Positions 47,911 to 60,475 of a stretch of DNA of 64,000 nucleotides are shown one piece after another. The notes under the pieces were generated by a model. The model had not been told where the DNA came from, did no database searches, and was given only the letters and a program-made list of their open reading frames with translations. The stretch is taken from the NCBI GenBank assembly GCA_002221725.1, contig NJFT01000015.1, positions 1 to 64,000 of the forward strand, read 5' to 3'. The translations under genes were made by a program, and so were the position numbers. The stretch is from Scedosporium boydii. Taxonomy: Eukaryota > Ascomycota > Sordariomycetes > Microascales > Microascaceae. Position 1 is the stretch's first letter. Each line of letters starts with the position of its first letter.

Positions 47911-48091
47911 AATTAGCCCAAAATAAACTCATCGATCCAAATGGAGTTAAGTCGGGCAAAAATAAAAATAGCAGCAATCATGTTGGTTGCGTTGGATGCA
48001 AGGGATGAGGAATTAAAGCTAAATTAGCCCAGAAATAGCTTCGATGTTGGGTCAATTATGTTCCTTTGCATCAATAAAAGATGGGCTAATT
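47911..48091. repeat. Three copies of AATTAGCCCA, two in inverted orientation
   Basis: Copies are at 47911-47920 and 48022-48031, and the reverse complement TGGGCTAATT at 48082-48091. The last two extend to an 11-bp perfect inverted repeat (48021-48031 with 48082-48092) around a 50-nt loop. The surrounding 200 bp are AT-rich relative to their neighbourhood. This could be a degenerate miniature element. Confidence 0.6.
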
Positions 48092-51000
48092 TTATCACAA
48101 GCACGTGTGCATCTTTCCCACCTGAGCAGCCGGGCCTTTTGGGAGGTGCCGGAAGCGGGATAGGGACATTCCGTGGATGTGAGGATGTGAGGAAGGGAAA
48201 ACGTGTTCATGATGGATGTTCACTCAACATGGTATCCAGGTACGTACCATCTTTCGGCACGAGGGATTGGCTTGATGGACGGCTGCTGACCATGAGCCGA
48301 ACTAGGCTAGGGCGGTGAGCAAGGGTTTGGGGGAAGGAAAGCCTTAGGCCGTCTTGGCTTTGCTGGTCTGCAGCAGGAATTCTATGCCCAGCTGCGGTGC
48401 CTGAAGCACAGGATTGGTCAAAATTCGAAGACTCTAATCAGCTCACAGGACCTTTTCTCTCCTCCTCTTCAGTATTTCCACTCACAAATGGACGAAGTAT
48501 TTCGTATCTCGACGCTAAGCTTATCCTGCCCCTCGTTTCTTTAGTGGACCTTTCCTAGTCAAAATAATCAATGCTCGACCCTCTTACAGCTGCGCTAGCC
48601 AATCCGCGGACGTATCGGGTTCTCGCCTATGCCCGTCACCCCTGTTCCGTCACACGCGCTAGAATCGGTTGGTCCCGCGTCCCTGTTGTTTCTGCACGAG
48701 CCTCTCTGTCGTCACATTTCTCGATCCAATCAAGATCCGCGATCGCCATGTTGTGTGCTTTTGTGAAAGGCAGGGGAGGTGGGGAAATGAGGGAAAATGG
48801 TGGTGTGCTGCCCACTTTCTCTGTTGGATATTGTCATTTTCCCTTGTACCCCTGTGATCTCCTTGTCGACTTTTTTTTTCTTTTTACGAGCCAAAGTAAG
48901 TGTACTTCAGTCAGCCAGCGAGAGAGGATGGTGAAGAAAGTAGCTTGGATTTCACCATCAGATGGCAACACGATGAGAGCAAATTTTGGCGATGAAGATC
49001 CTCCCCTCCCCCACTGTCCTCGTTGCCCCGGTATGAGTACTTCGTGGATCAAATGCCTCCAGCCACCACCTATCGGTTCGGTACACGGCTTTACTCTGTC
49101 ATTGAGGATCGGTTCCTACTCGGAAGTACGGTTCAAGGCATTAACCACCTCTCATCAGCCCCATTTGGCCTCGGCCACCTTGATTTGGGGGTGATCTTGA
49201 CTGAGATGGGTCCTCTTTTTCGACCCACTAGGGGCAGAAGTTATGTTCGCAGAGTGCGTCGCAAAAGGTGTTGTTGCGACACACGGGTTTGCCTTTGATC
49301 AATCTCTCTTTTAGTTTTGCTCTCATGCAATAGGAAGCATGGCTTCCTTCCTACGAAGCAGGATGCTCCTCCATACTTGCGCCGTTACTTTCACGTCTCG
49401 AGTGTTCTCCTTGTACAAGAATGTGGGCCACCGGCCGGTAGTACTCACATAATACTCCGCGAACCACTTCATTCTCGAGATTCCACTGGGTCACTGCCTA
49501 ATTGGAAATGATCGGCCTCCACTACCAGGGTTTTATTTGTAGTAAGGCTGTAATTTAAACAGAGGAAATAAAATCAGACCTAACGATGATCACTCCTCGA
49601 CTAACACAACTAACACACAGTGCTTTTGTGTCCTACCAGTATGATAGGTCGTGAACCCTAGCCTGACAGTTATTGTTTATGTTACTCAAGTGTTAGTGCG
49701 GCCACTCATCGTGATCACCTCCTACATCGGACGGGTTGAGACTTTTTCGAAATCTCTCGAGCCACAAATGAGTTGAACGTTTCAAGGTGAAGCATGACAG
49801 CAGTCGGGCCATTTTGTCAGAGATAATGTAAGCCCCAGGCCCAGTGGGAAGGCCGGCCAACTGAGGCGGCCATATCTTTCCAGAATCTGCATCGTAACAG
49901 AAAATCCCCGGCAGCCTCGGGACACGGATGTGGCCTTTTGTTCGAAATGGTTACAATGACATTTGGGCCACGTTGGCAGCTTCTGCCATTTCTCAACGAG
50001 GTAACTATGACGGCATCATGAGCGGAGCTCGCGGATCTGTTCTTGGGGACTGGCGTCAAAGCTCGGCTGAAGATGATAATACACGCGCTCTTCACCAGAT
50101 TCCGCTGTCAAATTCCTCATCTTCTATTCTGGGATCGAAAGCCAGGGTGGGGCCATCTCGCAATCCGGAATCCTCAACTTGCGACGCGGGCGGGGAATCT
50201 AGAGATGGTTGCATGGAGAACCAACTCCCAGAAATGCCTAAATTGGTCGAAATCTTTCCAAGCAGGAAGTAGGGGTCCAATGCCACCATTACGTGGGAAA
50301 TCAATAAAGCGCACAAGGAGATGTAGGTCTTGCCTTGCAGCAGGGCAGTATTGGATTGATTGATCTAGAATAGCAGTAGCCAAGCTACGTACAGCTTGGT
50401 GAGCAAACAATATGCTGTCAGGCTGCGGGTTTGCGTGCAAGTGCGAAGTACGTACTTGTCGAGCCTGCTAACAATTGAAGCCATCTTTGGTAACAATAAT
50501 TGTGTTGGCCAATGTTTGACCCCAACACAGCAAGGGTAGACCGCATATAGTGGTCACCCTAGCTGCACGGCGAGCATGGATGCGACCAACTTGTCGACCA
50601 GACCACGCGATGATTGGCTCCTCTAAGCGCACATTACCACTTTTGGCAAACAGACGAACATCCTTCCCGAGTGAATGATCCAAAATTAGAAACAACTTTG
50701 GGGACGGACACGCACCATCAAGCAGGGCAGCCAGCCAGATGCGAGAGAAGGCCCATCTCGCCAGGTCGCAGAGATGAAGGCCCGTCGATATAAGACTTTG
50801 GGACCATCCAGCACCAGTCCTCCAGTCTGCTTCTCTTGAACCTTGAAGTCAGAGAAGTTTTGGGTGTCAAAGTTGTCCAAGTGTCGAGTTAATCTTTTTT
50901 CTTTCTTTTGCTCTTTTTCATTTCAATCATTGCCTCGCTCTACAATCAATACAGTTTTACGAATCGCTTAATCCGATCTACGAACGATCCCCAATCACGA

Positions 51001-51604
51001 AACCACAGACGCAAGCAGGACTTGCAACCAGAAATACACTCATTCCATGCGAACGGTTTTTCGCTGGCGATAACCACGAAGCAACGAACCAAATTCCCAA
51101 CAGTCTGATCAACGAATTTCATATATTTTCTTTTTTATTTTTCCTTCCTTTTTTTACGACAAAAACGCGCGCTAGCTGCTGCGAAATAATCTAATCGTCT
51201 TTCTGGAAGAAAGAGGGGGAACAAAAAAACCAAGAATTGTGTTCGACGATCTCGCTCTGCTCCTCTCCTCTTTTTTTCCCATTTTGTGCTGAACCACACA
51301 ACCACCCTTGTTTCCTTCCTCGCCCGCTTTCGGTCGGCTCGAATTGTGGTTTATTCATCCCGATACAGTGTCATTTTCTTCGGCTAGATACTGTTTTCTT
51401 CAGCGCACCCCATCCCCCTGGTCGGACACCCCCTCCACCCCCACCCCTCCCCGGCCATCAACCGTCAACCGTGCGCAAATCGCTCTCCGCTCGCCCCTCC
51501 CCACCCCCCAGTAACTGGTGCGGAAAGGGTCACCCTCGTTGCTGCCATTCGAAGCTTCTCTATCAGAGAGGTGCAGTGTTCTCGCCCCAAAGCAGAAATA
51601 CAAA

Positions 51605-53773
51605 ATGGCAACACAACCCCCCAAGAATGCCCCAAAAGCTGCTATACCGAGAACATCATCCGCAAACATGGCTGCTGCTCAGTCTGCAAAGCCCAAGTCG
51701 GCCTCCAAGGGCAACTCTACGCCAAGGACCAAGACTCAGCTGCATCGCCGTTCACGGACAGGTTAGTTTTTGTTCACTTACACGCATTTTCCAGCCGGCA
51801 CCAGCACCAGCGCCGCCCTTCTCCTCCACACAACCACTCTTTTTTTTCCTTCTTATTATTCATGTGCCACGATCCTAACGCAATTCGCAATTATAGGATG
51901 CTACACTTGCCGGTTAAGGCGGAAAAAGTGCGATGAAGGCAACCCGCTATGCACCGCCTGCAAGAATCTCGGACTCTGCTGCGAATACAAGAGGCCAATG
52001 TGGTGGAGCAATAACGAAGCCCGGAAGCAACACAAGGATGACATTAAGGAGATCATCAAGCGCAAGAAGCTCGCCGGAAAATCCACACAAACGATCCAGA
52101 CCACCATCACAACTCCTCCCGGCCTATCACACTCTCTTCCCACCTCCGCTACCCTCTCAGATCCGCTCGATCGAGGCCGATCTGGATCAATTGACTCTCA
52201 CTTCTCTGGCGCCTTCAACTTCAACAGCCCGCCAACGGAGTACGATGCATTCAACCCCACTCCTCAATTACACCCCAGCTTCATGTTTGGTGCGCCCTTC
52301 TACCCTTATGAGATTGACGTCAAGACCGAGAGGCAAATGTATGTCAACGACGTTCCCACACTCAAGGAATCCACCGTCTCAACTTTTAGCACAATACACA
52401 CCCCTCCACCCCCAGGCACAGTCCTCTCATCTGGCGAGTGGGCCGAGCAGGTTCTCGAGAAGACGGAATCCTTCACTGAGGAGACCATCAACCCTCACTT
52501 CTTCGACTTCTCCCATGGTCCACCCATGACCTCTCGCCAGGTGGCGATCGAATTGGATGAGACTGATCAGAGACTCCTCGATCACTTCATCCAATCCGTC
52601 CTGCCCACAATTTTCCCTATCCTCGACACCAACCAACACGGTTCTGTTGGATCCGACCTCGTCCTCCCTGCTCTTCAGACCAACAGGTCCTATCTTCACT
52701 GCTGCCTCGGCATTGCCGCCCAGCACCTCAAGGCTACAACCAACATACCCGCCGAGGAGATTGACCAGGACATCATGAGGCATCGCTATGCCACCATCTC
52801 TACTCTCTGCGAGGCGCTCAACCGCGACGAGGACCATCAGCAGATCCTCGAGGCCACTCTCGGCCTCATCTTTTTCCAGTCCATCGTCGGTAACCTTGGC
52901 GATGGTCTTCCCGATATCCCATGGCACCAGCACTTCCAGGCCGCAGTCAGCCTCGTCCAGAAGCTCGACTTGCCCAACCTGGTTGCGGACCCGAATGAGG
53001 TCCACGCGCCGACTCCTTTCAACATGACTCTCACCTCGTGGATTGACATTATCGGTGCAGCGATGCAGGGTCAGGCACCCGTCTTCGCTCACACCTTCCG
53101 CGAGAAGCACCTCTCTAGCTACCCCAGCCTTGGGCTCCGTGAGCTCATGGGGTGTGATGACAGGGTCATGTACCTCATCTCCGAGATCGCTTGCCTCGAG
53201 GCGCTCAAGCGCGATGGCATGGATGACATGATTCTCTGCCAGCACGTTCACGCTCTCGGCGACCAGATTGGTCTCACCGAGATGGGCGAGTCCGGGCCCA
53301 AGATGCCCTTCAATGCCAATGGAACTCTGTCTCCGAAGCAACTCTCCAAGAACATGACTGCTGCCTTTAGGCTCGCGGCTCGCATTTACCTCTGCAGCCT
53401 CGTCCCTGGGTTCAACCCCGGACAGACCTCCTGCATCGGCCTCGTTGAGAAGCTCACTGGTGTTCTTCAGCACATCCCGTCGGGCCCTCTAGGCTTCGAT
53501 CGAAGCCTCGTCTGGGTCTACCTCGTCGGCGGCTCGGTCAGCCTTCCCGGTAGCACTTTCAGGGCGTTTTTCGACGACCGCATGGCTCAACTTGCCGATA
53601 TGGGCAACTTTGGCGCCATGGGCCGCGTCGCAGCTCTCCTTAGGGAGGTCTGGGAGCACACTGATGCCCAGTCCAAGGTTGGCACTCCTACCTCGGACGG
53701 TGGTGAGGTGGTACCATACCTCCACTGGCGAGAAATCATGCAAGTCAGAGGCTGGGACTTCCTTCTCTTGTAA
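51605..53773 (+). CDS. pro1: Zn2Cys6 transcription factor PRO1/ADV-1, developmental regulator
   Basis: Exons 51605-51761 and 51897-53773 (GTTAGT/TAG) encode 677 residues. PRO1 of Sordaria and ADV-1 of Neurospora control fruiting-body formation, cell fusion and clock/light output. The Zn2Cys6 cluster is complete: Cys54, Cys57, Cys64, Cys71, Cys74 and Cys80/81 (CYTCRLRRKKC and CTACKNLGLCCEYK), and the intron splits the codon of Gly53 just before the first cysteine, so the DNA-binding domain depends on correct splicing. PMWWSNNEARKQHKDDIK and the GLSHSLPTSAT segment are characteristic of this orthologue. The fungal transcription-factor middle domain (from about ELDETDQRLLDHF) and the C-terminal WREIMQVRGWDFLLL are preserved. 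It stands alone between 14 kb and 6.7 kb of apparently empty DNA. A continuous frame through the intron exists but starts without the true N-terminus. Confidence 0.95.
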
Positions 53774-56700
53774 GGAAGCCGACCCCGGCAATTTTCTCTT
53801 TCTCTCTCTCTTTTTATTTTTTTTTTATACACTTCACTGTTTATACTTTTTTTCCTATTTCTTTTTACATTCTATTCCTAGATGGAATTGCCGCAAGGCA
53901 AAGATGGCTGGAAAGGAGCAAAAGAGCTCAATCGACACTTGGATAACTTGGATTACTTTTTGGACACTCGGAGGAATGGACGGGAAGTGGTGAAAGGGTG
54001 AAAGGATGATGATGTCCCTCGTTTTGTTCTAATATACCAATGCATAGCATGGCAAACATGGGCGTTTTTGGGGGCGGACAGGGAAATGTTTCTGGGATGA
54101 TCATGGCTGGAATACCACGGGAATTTTCATGGCATGGGGAGGCTCTACCTGGCCTGGTATCTGTCGGGCTCCAGGTGTGGTGTGTATCAACAATATACCC
54201 CATTCAAAAACATTACTTGAAAAGCCCCTAAAATTTGAGTGCCTTGACTTCTGTGACATTAGACACATCCAGATCAAACTTAGTCAACGAAAGTGCTTCT
54301 GTCAATCAATGATGATCGACCGGCCAGTATAGCAGCAGCGCTCAACAGCCGAGAGCGCAGGTGAGCATCAGCATCACATACCGGGGACCCCCTCCTCTCC
54401 CGCCCACCCTATCCGATATTACTTTCCGCATCAATGATCCAGGTAAAAGTCCGACAAGGCCTATGTTTGGGCCTGACGCAGCGTCCTCGTAGTTGTCTCT
54501 ATTGCTATCTTACTCTGCACGGGCTATCTTCTTCAAATATATTAACACACCTTCTTTCCTTCCGCCCTTCTCACATAATTCCGCCTATTTCTAGAGAGAA
54601 AGAGATTTGATATTCGCCCTACACCCATTCCGCTGAGGCATGAGAAAAGAATCGGTTCCTTTTTCTTCCTCTCCTTCTAGGTGCCCCCACTATCGAGGGC
54701 CGGGTGAATAAGATCACACCTTTTCCCTTTTTTTCAATACTTCTTCTGCTATAACCGGAAGTTTTAGGGCCATGTGAGCCTTCCTGTAAGCATCAGTAAG
54801 AACTAGGTTGAACTACAATGTACCTTGGTGGGCGGGAGGACATTTCCTCTTGAACCTCTCAACTTCCTCTGTTTTAATATCTTAGCCTCTCTTTTCCTTT
54901 TTCACGGATGGCCTTTTCTCAATAACATTTAGTCGTAATATGCCGTCTCAACAGCGCCTACTTTGTCCTCCAACATGTATCTCGAGTGTTCCTATCAGAG
55001 GCCATACAACTAGGAGACCTTGCCGTGTGGCTTCTGCAGGGAGTCCCACCCCGAGGCTCCGAATAGCATCTGCCGCATATTCTGGACCAAGCAAAGGCCA
55101 GCGTTTCCGCTTTATGAGGGAATGGAGGGGGAGGGGGGTAAGATGGTGACTTAGACGCTGTGCGACCCAACTTGATGCCTTGATGGGGGGAAGAGGGGCC
55201 GGCTGGGATGCAAACCGCAGTTCTTATGTAGGTACATTATTATGAAGACGTCCAGATGGGATGTGCGCGAAAGATGCGTGATCGAGGTGAGGGAGGAAGT
55301 GGAGGCCAAGACTAAACAAAAGTTCCCCGGAGACGACGATATCGGATCTCTATTAAACCCCATTTACAAACATCAATCTGTCAGATCAATTTGGGAGAAC
55401 CCTTACATATTGGAGTCCAGTACAACGGGCGCGACCTCATCAAGAGATGCGGTTTCACTCTGGCCAGAGATGTCAACATCCCCCTTGCCTATATTTAGGA
55501 TGAGATTATTGTACTGGATATTTTTGGGTGAATAAAGGACCAACTGGTATGACTATATAATCTGTCTTGATTATGGGCAACGCTTCGTTGGATTCTTCCA
55601 AGAATATATAGTAGCTGTTGGCGGTGCTCTATCTTATTTGTAGGATTGATGTCAAGTTATATTGAAGCAAAGTCATTATGGCAGACAGAGATAGAGCGTG
55701 GGACTTATATCGCTTCTATCGAGGCAGAACAGAAAGAATGACTAAACAACACGATCAGAGCGACCTGACTTTAACGTCAATTGTAGATCCCAAGCCGTCA
55801 CTGAAAACCACCGACGCAAGAGGCCGTTCTTCGCCCAGTCAGTCGAGAGTTCGAGGATCCGAACCACCCAGTAGCAACCGTATAGAATGTTAGTCTGGCC
55901 GATAAGTAACCTTCATAAATCATCGATAGAAAAAAGAGCACAGTCGTCCGTGTGAGACGGGCCACTTTTGGGACGGGACATTCATTCGTCCCAGGAGAAG
56001 AGCGCGGCAAAGGCGCAGCCTTGCTTTCTGCCCCTCTGTAAACCTGACCTTCCAGCTCTAGCCGCGGACGAGCAGGAGGAGTATTCTCGCTAGATGTACC
56101 ACGGCGGCCCCATCACCTGGGGGCTGCGTTCCTGCTGCAGGCCGAGGCTGGGTCGGGAATACCTGAAGCGTTGGTTAGGGACTTTGCCCGACGGGGCCCG
56201 ATACCCCAGAGCCAGACCATCTAGATACCTGGAACGGACGCGGATCCGGGCGGCTAGCTGTGAGGGGCCGGAATTCGAGGTTGAAAGTATCCTCAATGCC
56301 CAGTGTAGTCCGGACTAAGGCCATCCGAAACTATAGAAGCCTAGAAATGTTTACGCAGGTTAGTGAGAAAGTCAGTCTATAAGATTATTGTAGGGCTTTA
56401 ACTTTGAAATGAGCGAGTTGGCCATGGGATGATATACATTGTACCCTGGATATTAGGGATGAGGCACCTGGCACAAACGCCCGTATTATGGAGACGGTCT
56501 ATCAGCTCTCATGAGGACTCTGGCAGCTCGTCAAACTTAGCGACGCATCGCTCTACAGGGAAATGCGATGTTCTTCGAAAGGCCAGATCGCGCCTTCTCA
56601 GGCTTGATCGGCCTCACATGGGCGAACCGGTTCTGGAGGTGCCTTAATACAGGATGGTATTAGTGTTAGAGGGCACAGCTAGCGTTCGGGTCCCGCGCCC

Positions 56701-59700
56701 ATCCAAGCCTTGATCGAACGGCAAGGGAATAATAATAGCATCCTTTTCGTGTGGTGCAGACTACCAACTTCCGGGACTGGGACTCGAGAGGAAGAGCAGC
56801 ACAGAACGATTGTTACATCCACATATTAATGATGAATTGTGGACCAGCTCAGGTTTGAAGCAGATAAATGGCCTCTCCCGCAGGGATAAATCAATTACTT
56901 CGTACATCGGAGGCGAAATGTTTGCTTCATGGTTATATTGACAGCTTGCAGTCCCTGGGATTGCTGATGGTGGCATTCGTATTGTAACACAGTAGTTGCG
57001 CGTTGATCCTTCTGCGCCTTCACATTTCCATCTTATTCACGCCCTTCCTTTTCCGTTTTTCCCTGTACGTAAATTTTACCGAGCGGCCTAACCTTATCCG
57101 TATAAAATTTTTCAATTTAGAGGTGGCCGTGCCGCGTGAGACGGCGGAGTGTAAAAGCCGGACGGGCGTCGGGCGGGGGAGGGGGCTACGGAGATGGAGG
57201 GGGGAGGGCTCTCACTCAATCTCTCTGTCTATAATTCTGGTTCCTTATTCCTTATCGCACTATCAAGTCAGGGACAGGCAATACTTTGCCGAGCTGCAGG
57301 CATCTATAATTGATGAACGGCTCGGACGGTCTTGACCCGGAAGATACAGGGAAGCAAACAGGAGATGCATCAGCATTCGCGTTTTTGACCTGTTGAGGGA
57401 GGGGCGTGTAAGTGAGGGAATGATTTCCCGAATCTCGCCTTGATTTTGGTCTCGAAAGGCACCCAAGACCCTGCAGAGAGGGGGCCATGAGACTCAATGA
57501 GCAAACCGGATTTTCTAAGGAATCAATTGATGTGGATAGGGCGAGCGAAGCGGGAGTCATTGATGCGGTCCATTTTCGAAGCTCACACACCGCCCCCAAA
57601 TGCTAAGCGATGAATGGCATGGTGAAATGGCCATCGATCTATTACTTTTGATAGGTTCGTGACGAGAAAATCTCGGCCATTTGCTTCACCCCAGAAAAAC
57701 TCTGAAAAGCCCTCATAGAACGAAAAATTCCAAAAAAACCAAACCCAGAACCCGACTGGGCCAGGTAGGGCTCGATCGTAAAGCTCGTGATGAACAGGAC
57801 TGCCCAATTGCAGTTGCAAAGGTGTTCTTCAACTTCCGCATCGGCCCACCTTATTCCGTAGCGAAGCGTAGCGCACCGCCTGGCAATGCAACAACGCAAG
57901 GCAACGGGGGGTGTTGGTCTTCACGCAGGGCACAGTGCTCTAAACTGTAGCGGGTCTCGATGGACTGTCGATGGTTACCATTCCTCGGCAAGCAAGGGAG
58001 GGGGGTGAGGCGAATGGGCAAGGATTATTGAGGAACAAAAAAAGGCGTTCATTAAAGGGTGTGTTCGAAAGGGACATAGAATGGGAAGAGAAGGAAAGGC
58101 GCGGGAGATGGGCGGCCGCGGATAAGTTGGAGGGCAATTCCCCGTCGAAAGCGACAAAAAGGGCGGACGATCGGGGTTCACGAGGCTCGTCGTTGGCTCG
58201 TCGTTCGTCATATGCCATCTCACCGCTTGGCTTACCGAACAAGGGTTCGCTGGTCGCTGCTCATGTGAGTATTCCTTGTGAATTGATCCCGGGTGCCTGG
58301 ACTGCAAACAGCAAGCTGGTGCACAGTCTGATGGGTGCCCAATGGCCCTCTTGATGAAATGGTGAACGGGTTTAGATGGCAGCAAATACGTCATGTCCAC
58401 TCTCTTCACAGAGCCACGTACATGTTGCGTGTGCGCTAGGTTGGGGCGGGCCAGTATTAAGACCAGCGTCGACCAGCATACGTGTATTCATGTTCATACA
58501 GCACACGGAAGTACCCTTTCCTGCAGAACCGTCATGGCGGTCTCGGTCAGGGTCAAGGCGAGGACACTACGGTACAGCACAGGGAATGCGAGCGTTGGGC
58601 ACGCCATGGAATCTTGTCTCTGGTTAGGGCTTGGGTACCCTGGTGAGGGCGGCCGCAGCGGAGGTTAAGGCCTCCGAGTCGTGATCGATTGATCTTGACC
58701 GCATTTTCGGCCCTCCAATAAGCCTTGGAAATTCGGGTACCGGGAGTATGCTGGGTTCGGGCCTGCCGCCTGGCCTGGCCTTCCATCGTACGTCGTGGTC
58801 GCGGGCGGCCTCTACTAGATAGGTTGGAGGCACCAAATGATGTGCCTAAGAATTCTGGAAGGACTCTATGACGAAGTGGTTGTCCGTGCCCTTCTAAGCT
58901 AGTGTTTCGCTGTACGTACTTCGTACGTAGGAAACAATGAACAGACAAGAAATAGTGGTGGAAACGCACGAGGTGATGTCATGGTCTGGTTGGAGAGTGG
59001 GAGGCTGGCAATGGAAGCTGTCAAGACCCAGCACAATTAACAATTAACGAACTAACAATTATTTGGGCATTGAAAGTTCGTGCCTTAGGCTTCGGGGCCA
59101 CTAACAAACCCAACCCCAAGAAGATCAATGATCCTATCCAGAGCCCCAGAGTGGCAGAGAATGAAGAATCGAGAATCCCCAGCCACTCATTTCTGCCCCA
59201 GACGGAGTTTGAAGACGCTCACCAATCAAAGCCGCGCGCTTCGCCCGACGCGCTTGCGTCTGAAATTAGAACCCACCAGACTGGACGTTCACCAGCCTAA
59301 CTAAAACCTCAAGACGACACGACAGCCTCTCGTTTGCCCAGCTCTAATCCTAGTCAAGACGGCACTGCCTCACCACCCATCCCATGCCGCCGGATCTAGT
59401 CGCTGTGGCTTCTTACCTCTGGCGCTCATGTTCGTCGTCGCTGCTATTGGCTGCTCGAGACAGCCATCTTCATGAACGATGAGTCCACATCTACGTCGAC
59501 ATCTGTCTCCGGGCCTCTGGGCACCAGTATTATCGCCAGATTGAGTGCAGGCTATGCCCCCCTTCTACTCAGGTGAGAATTGAAACCGCCGATAGTAGGT
59601 AGAGGGTGGAGCCATCATCAGGGCCTCCAGGCATCTTCTGGGCCATCGAGCTCCCACTTTGTTACCGCTCTCTGCATCGACAACCCCCCATTCGTCTGCA

Positions 59701-60475
59701 GGGCTCTGGCAAAGTCCGCATCGGGCCCGGGTTGATAGGGTCACAATGCATTGTTTCGATGCGGAGAAATTGTCAATGATGCGTTTCTTTGACTCAACCA
59801 TGCAGGAAATCGTCCATCCGTCCGTCGATGCCGCTCGAGTTTAGCCCTAAGCTTCTTAGGATGCCTCCTAACCAAGCATAGTCCAGTCCTTGGGTGCTTG
59901 AATGAAGAAAATCTCTTTTTGTTCCATATGCGCGTTTCTGTATTCGTCCTGCATGTCCTTCGTTTGAGCCGAAGTCCTCGCCAGTTGCCCGTCGCCAGTG
60001 AATGTGCTCATGTGGTCTTTGTTCTTCCACAGTCTCCCTCGTCGTTCCATCAATTTCTTTCTGTCGAGATCCGCTTCCATGTTCTCTTCTTTATCGTGAT
60101 TGCTATTCCTCTCCACTACCTTGACTCCTCTTCTCCCTTTGAACCTCCCCCGACCAAACTTTCTTCGAGTCTCTATTTCTTTCCGCTGTCTCCTCCTTGC
60201 TTGACTCAAAGTGAAAGTGAAAACATTCTTCGCGACCCTTGACTCCATTCGATCCACCTGGGTCATTCTAGCGATATCAACCCGTCTTTCATACTTTCCA
60301 CGTCTCCGCAATCCTCAAATCCGAAGCGGCCTCTGGTAAAACATTCCAGCTGCTCTTGGAATTGCACATCGCACACTACGCCATTCCCTCCAAGACACCC
60401 GACCTGTTGATGCCAGCTCGGGCTGAGCATCCTACACTCCTCTACGACAGGCCAGGGCGCAAGCATCGCGAAGCG
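53774..60475. other. 6.7-kb apparently gene-free region downstream of the PRO1-like gene
   Basis: No frame on either strand shows recognisable protein features; the longest ORFs (127-147 residues at 57971-58409 and 59868-60311) have opposing overlapping frames and simple composition. Two exact TACTTCGTA words occur (56896-56904 and 58917-58925, the latter within the near-palindrome GTACGTACTTCGTACGTA). The stretch from about 59900 to 60250 is pyrimidine-rich, as in leaders of this genome, and probably belongs to the gene starting at 60476. Confidence 0.55.

Larger units (their letters stand above)
37566..51604. other. 14-kb apparently gene-free region upstream of the PRO1-like gene
   Basis: I examined translations on both strands and found no frame with conserved motifs, good codon structure or a plausible splice model. 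The base composition is ordinary rather than strongly AT-rich. Structures seen are nine exact TACTTCGTA/TACGAAGTA words at 40660-45544 plus several one-mismatch copies (46228, 47320, 48491, 49035, 50443), a G-rich tract at 44686-44735, three copies of AATTAGCCCA at 47911-48091, and small tandem repeats (ATTACACC near 39115, GGAGCACGGAGCTC near 44650). The last 700 bp are pyrimidine-rich and are probably the PRO1 promoter and leader. A nine-codon uORF could lie at 51047-51073 if that sequence is transcribed. Non-coding RNAs or long-range regulatory DNA are possible but not shown. Confidence 0.6.

Noticed and set aside
48571..49194. 207-residue ORF on the plus strand inside the 14-kb empty region
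   Set aside because: The translation has no conserved motif and mixes low-complexity and random-looking stretches, and the frame shows no codon preference like the real genes. A chance ORF is more likely, though RNA-seq could change this.
52427..53473. 348-residue ORF on the minus strand
   Set aside because: It lies wholly inside the second exon of the PRO1-like gene on the opposite strand and mirrors its GC-rich third codon positions.
55800..55900. tRNA T-arm-like GGTTCGGATCC on the minus strand
   Set aside because: No acceptor, D or anticodon arms can be built around it.
57971..58409. Opposing ORFs of 127 and 144 residues
   Set aside because: They overlap each other on opposite strands, lack motifs and have no splice or promoter support.
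59868..60311. 147-residue Arg/Lys-rich ORF on the minus strand
   Set aside because: It is the complement of a pyrimidine-rich leader of the plus-strand gene at 60476; the basic composition is a by-product of the purine-rich strand.
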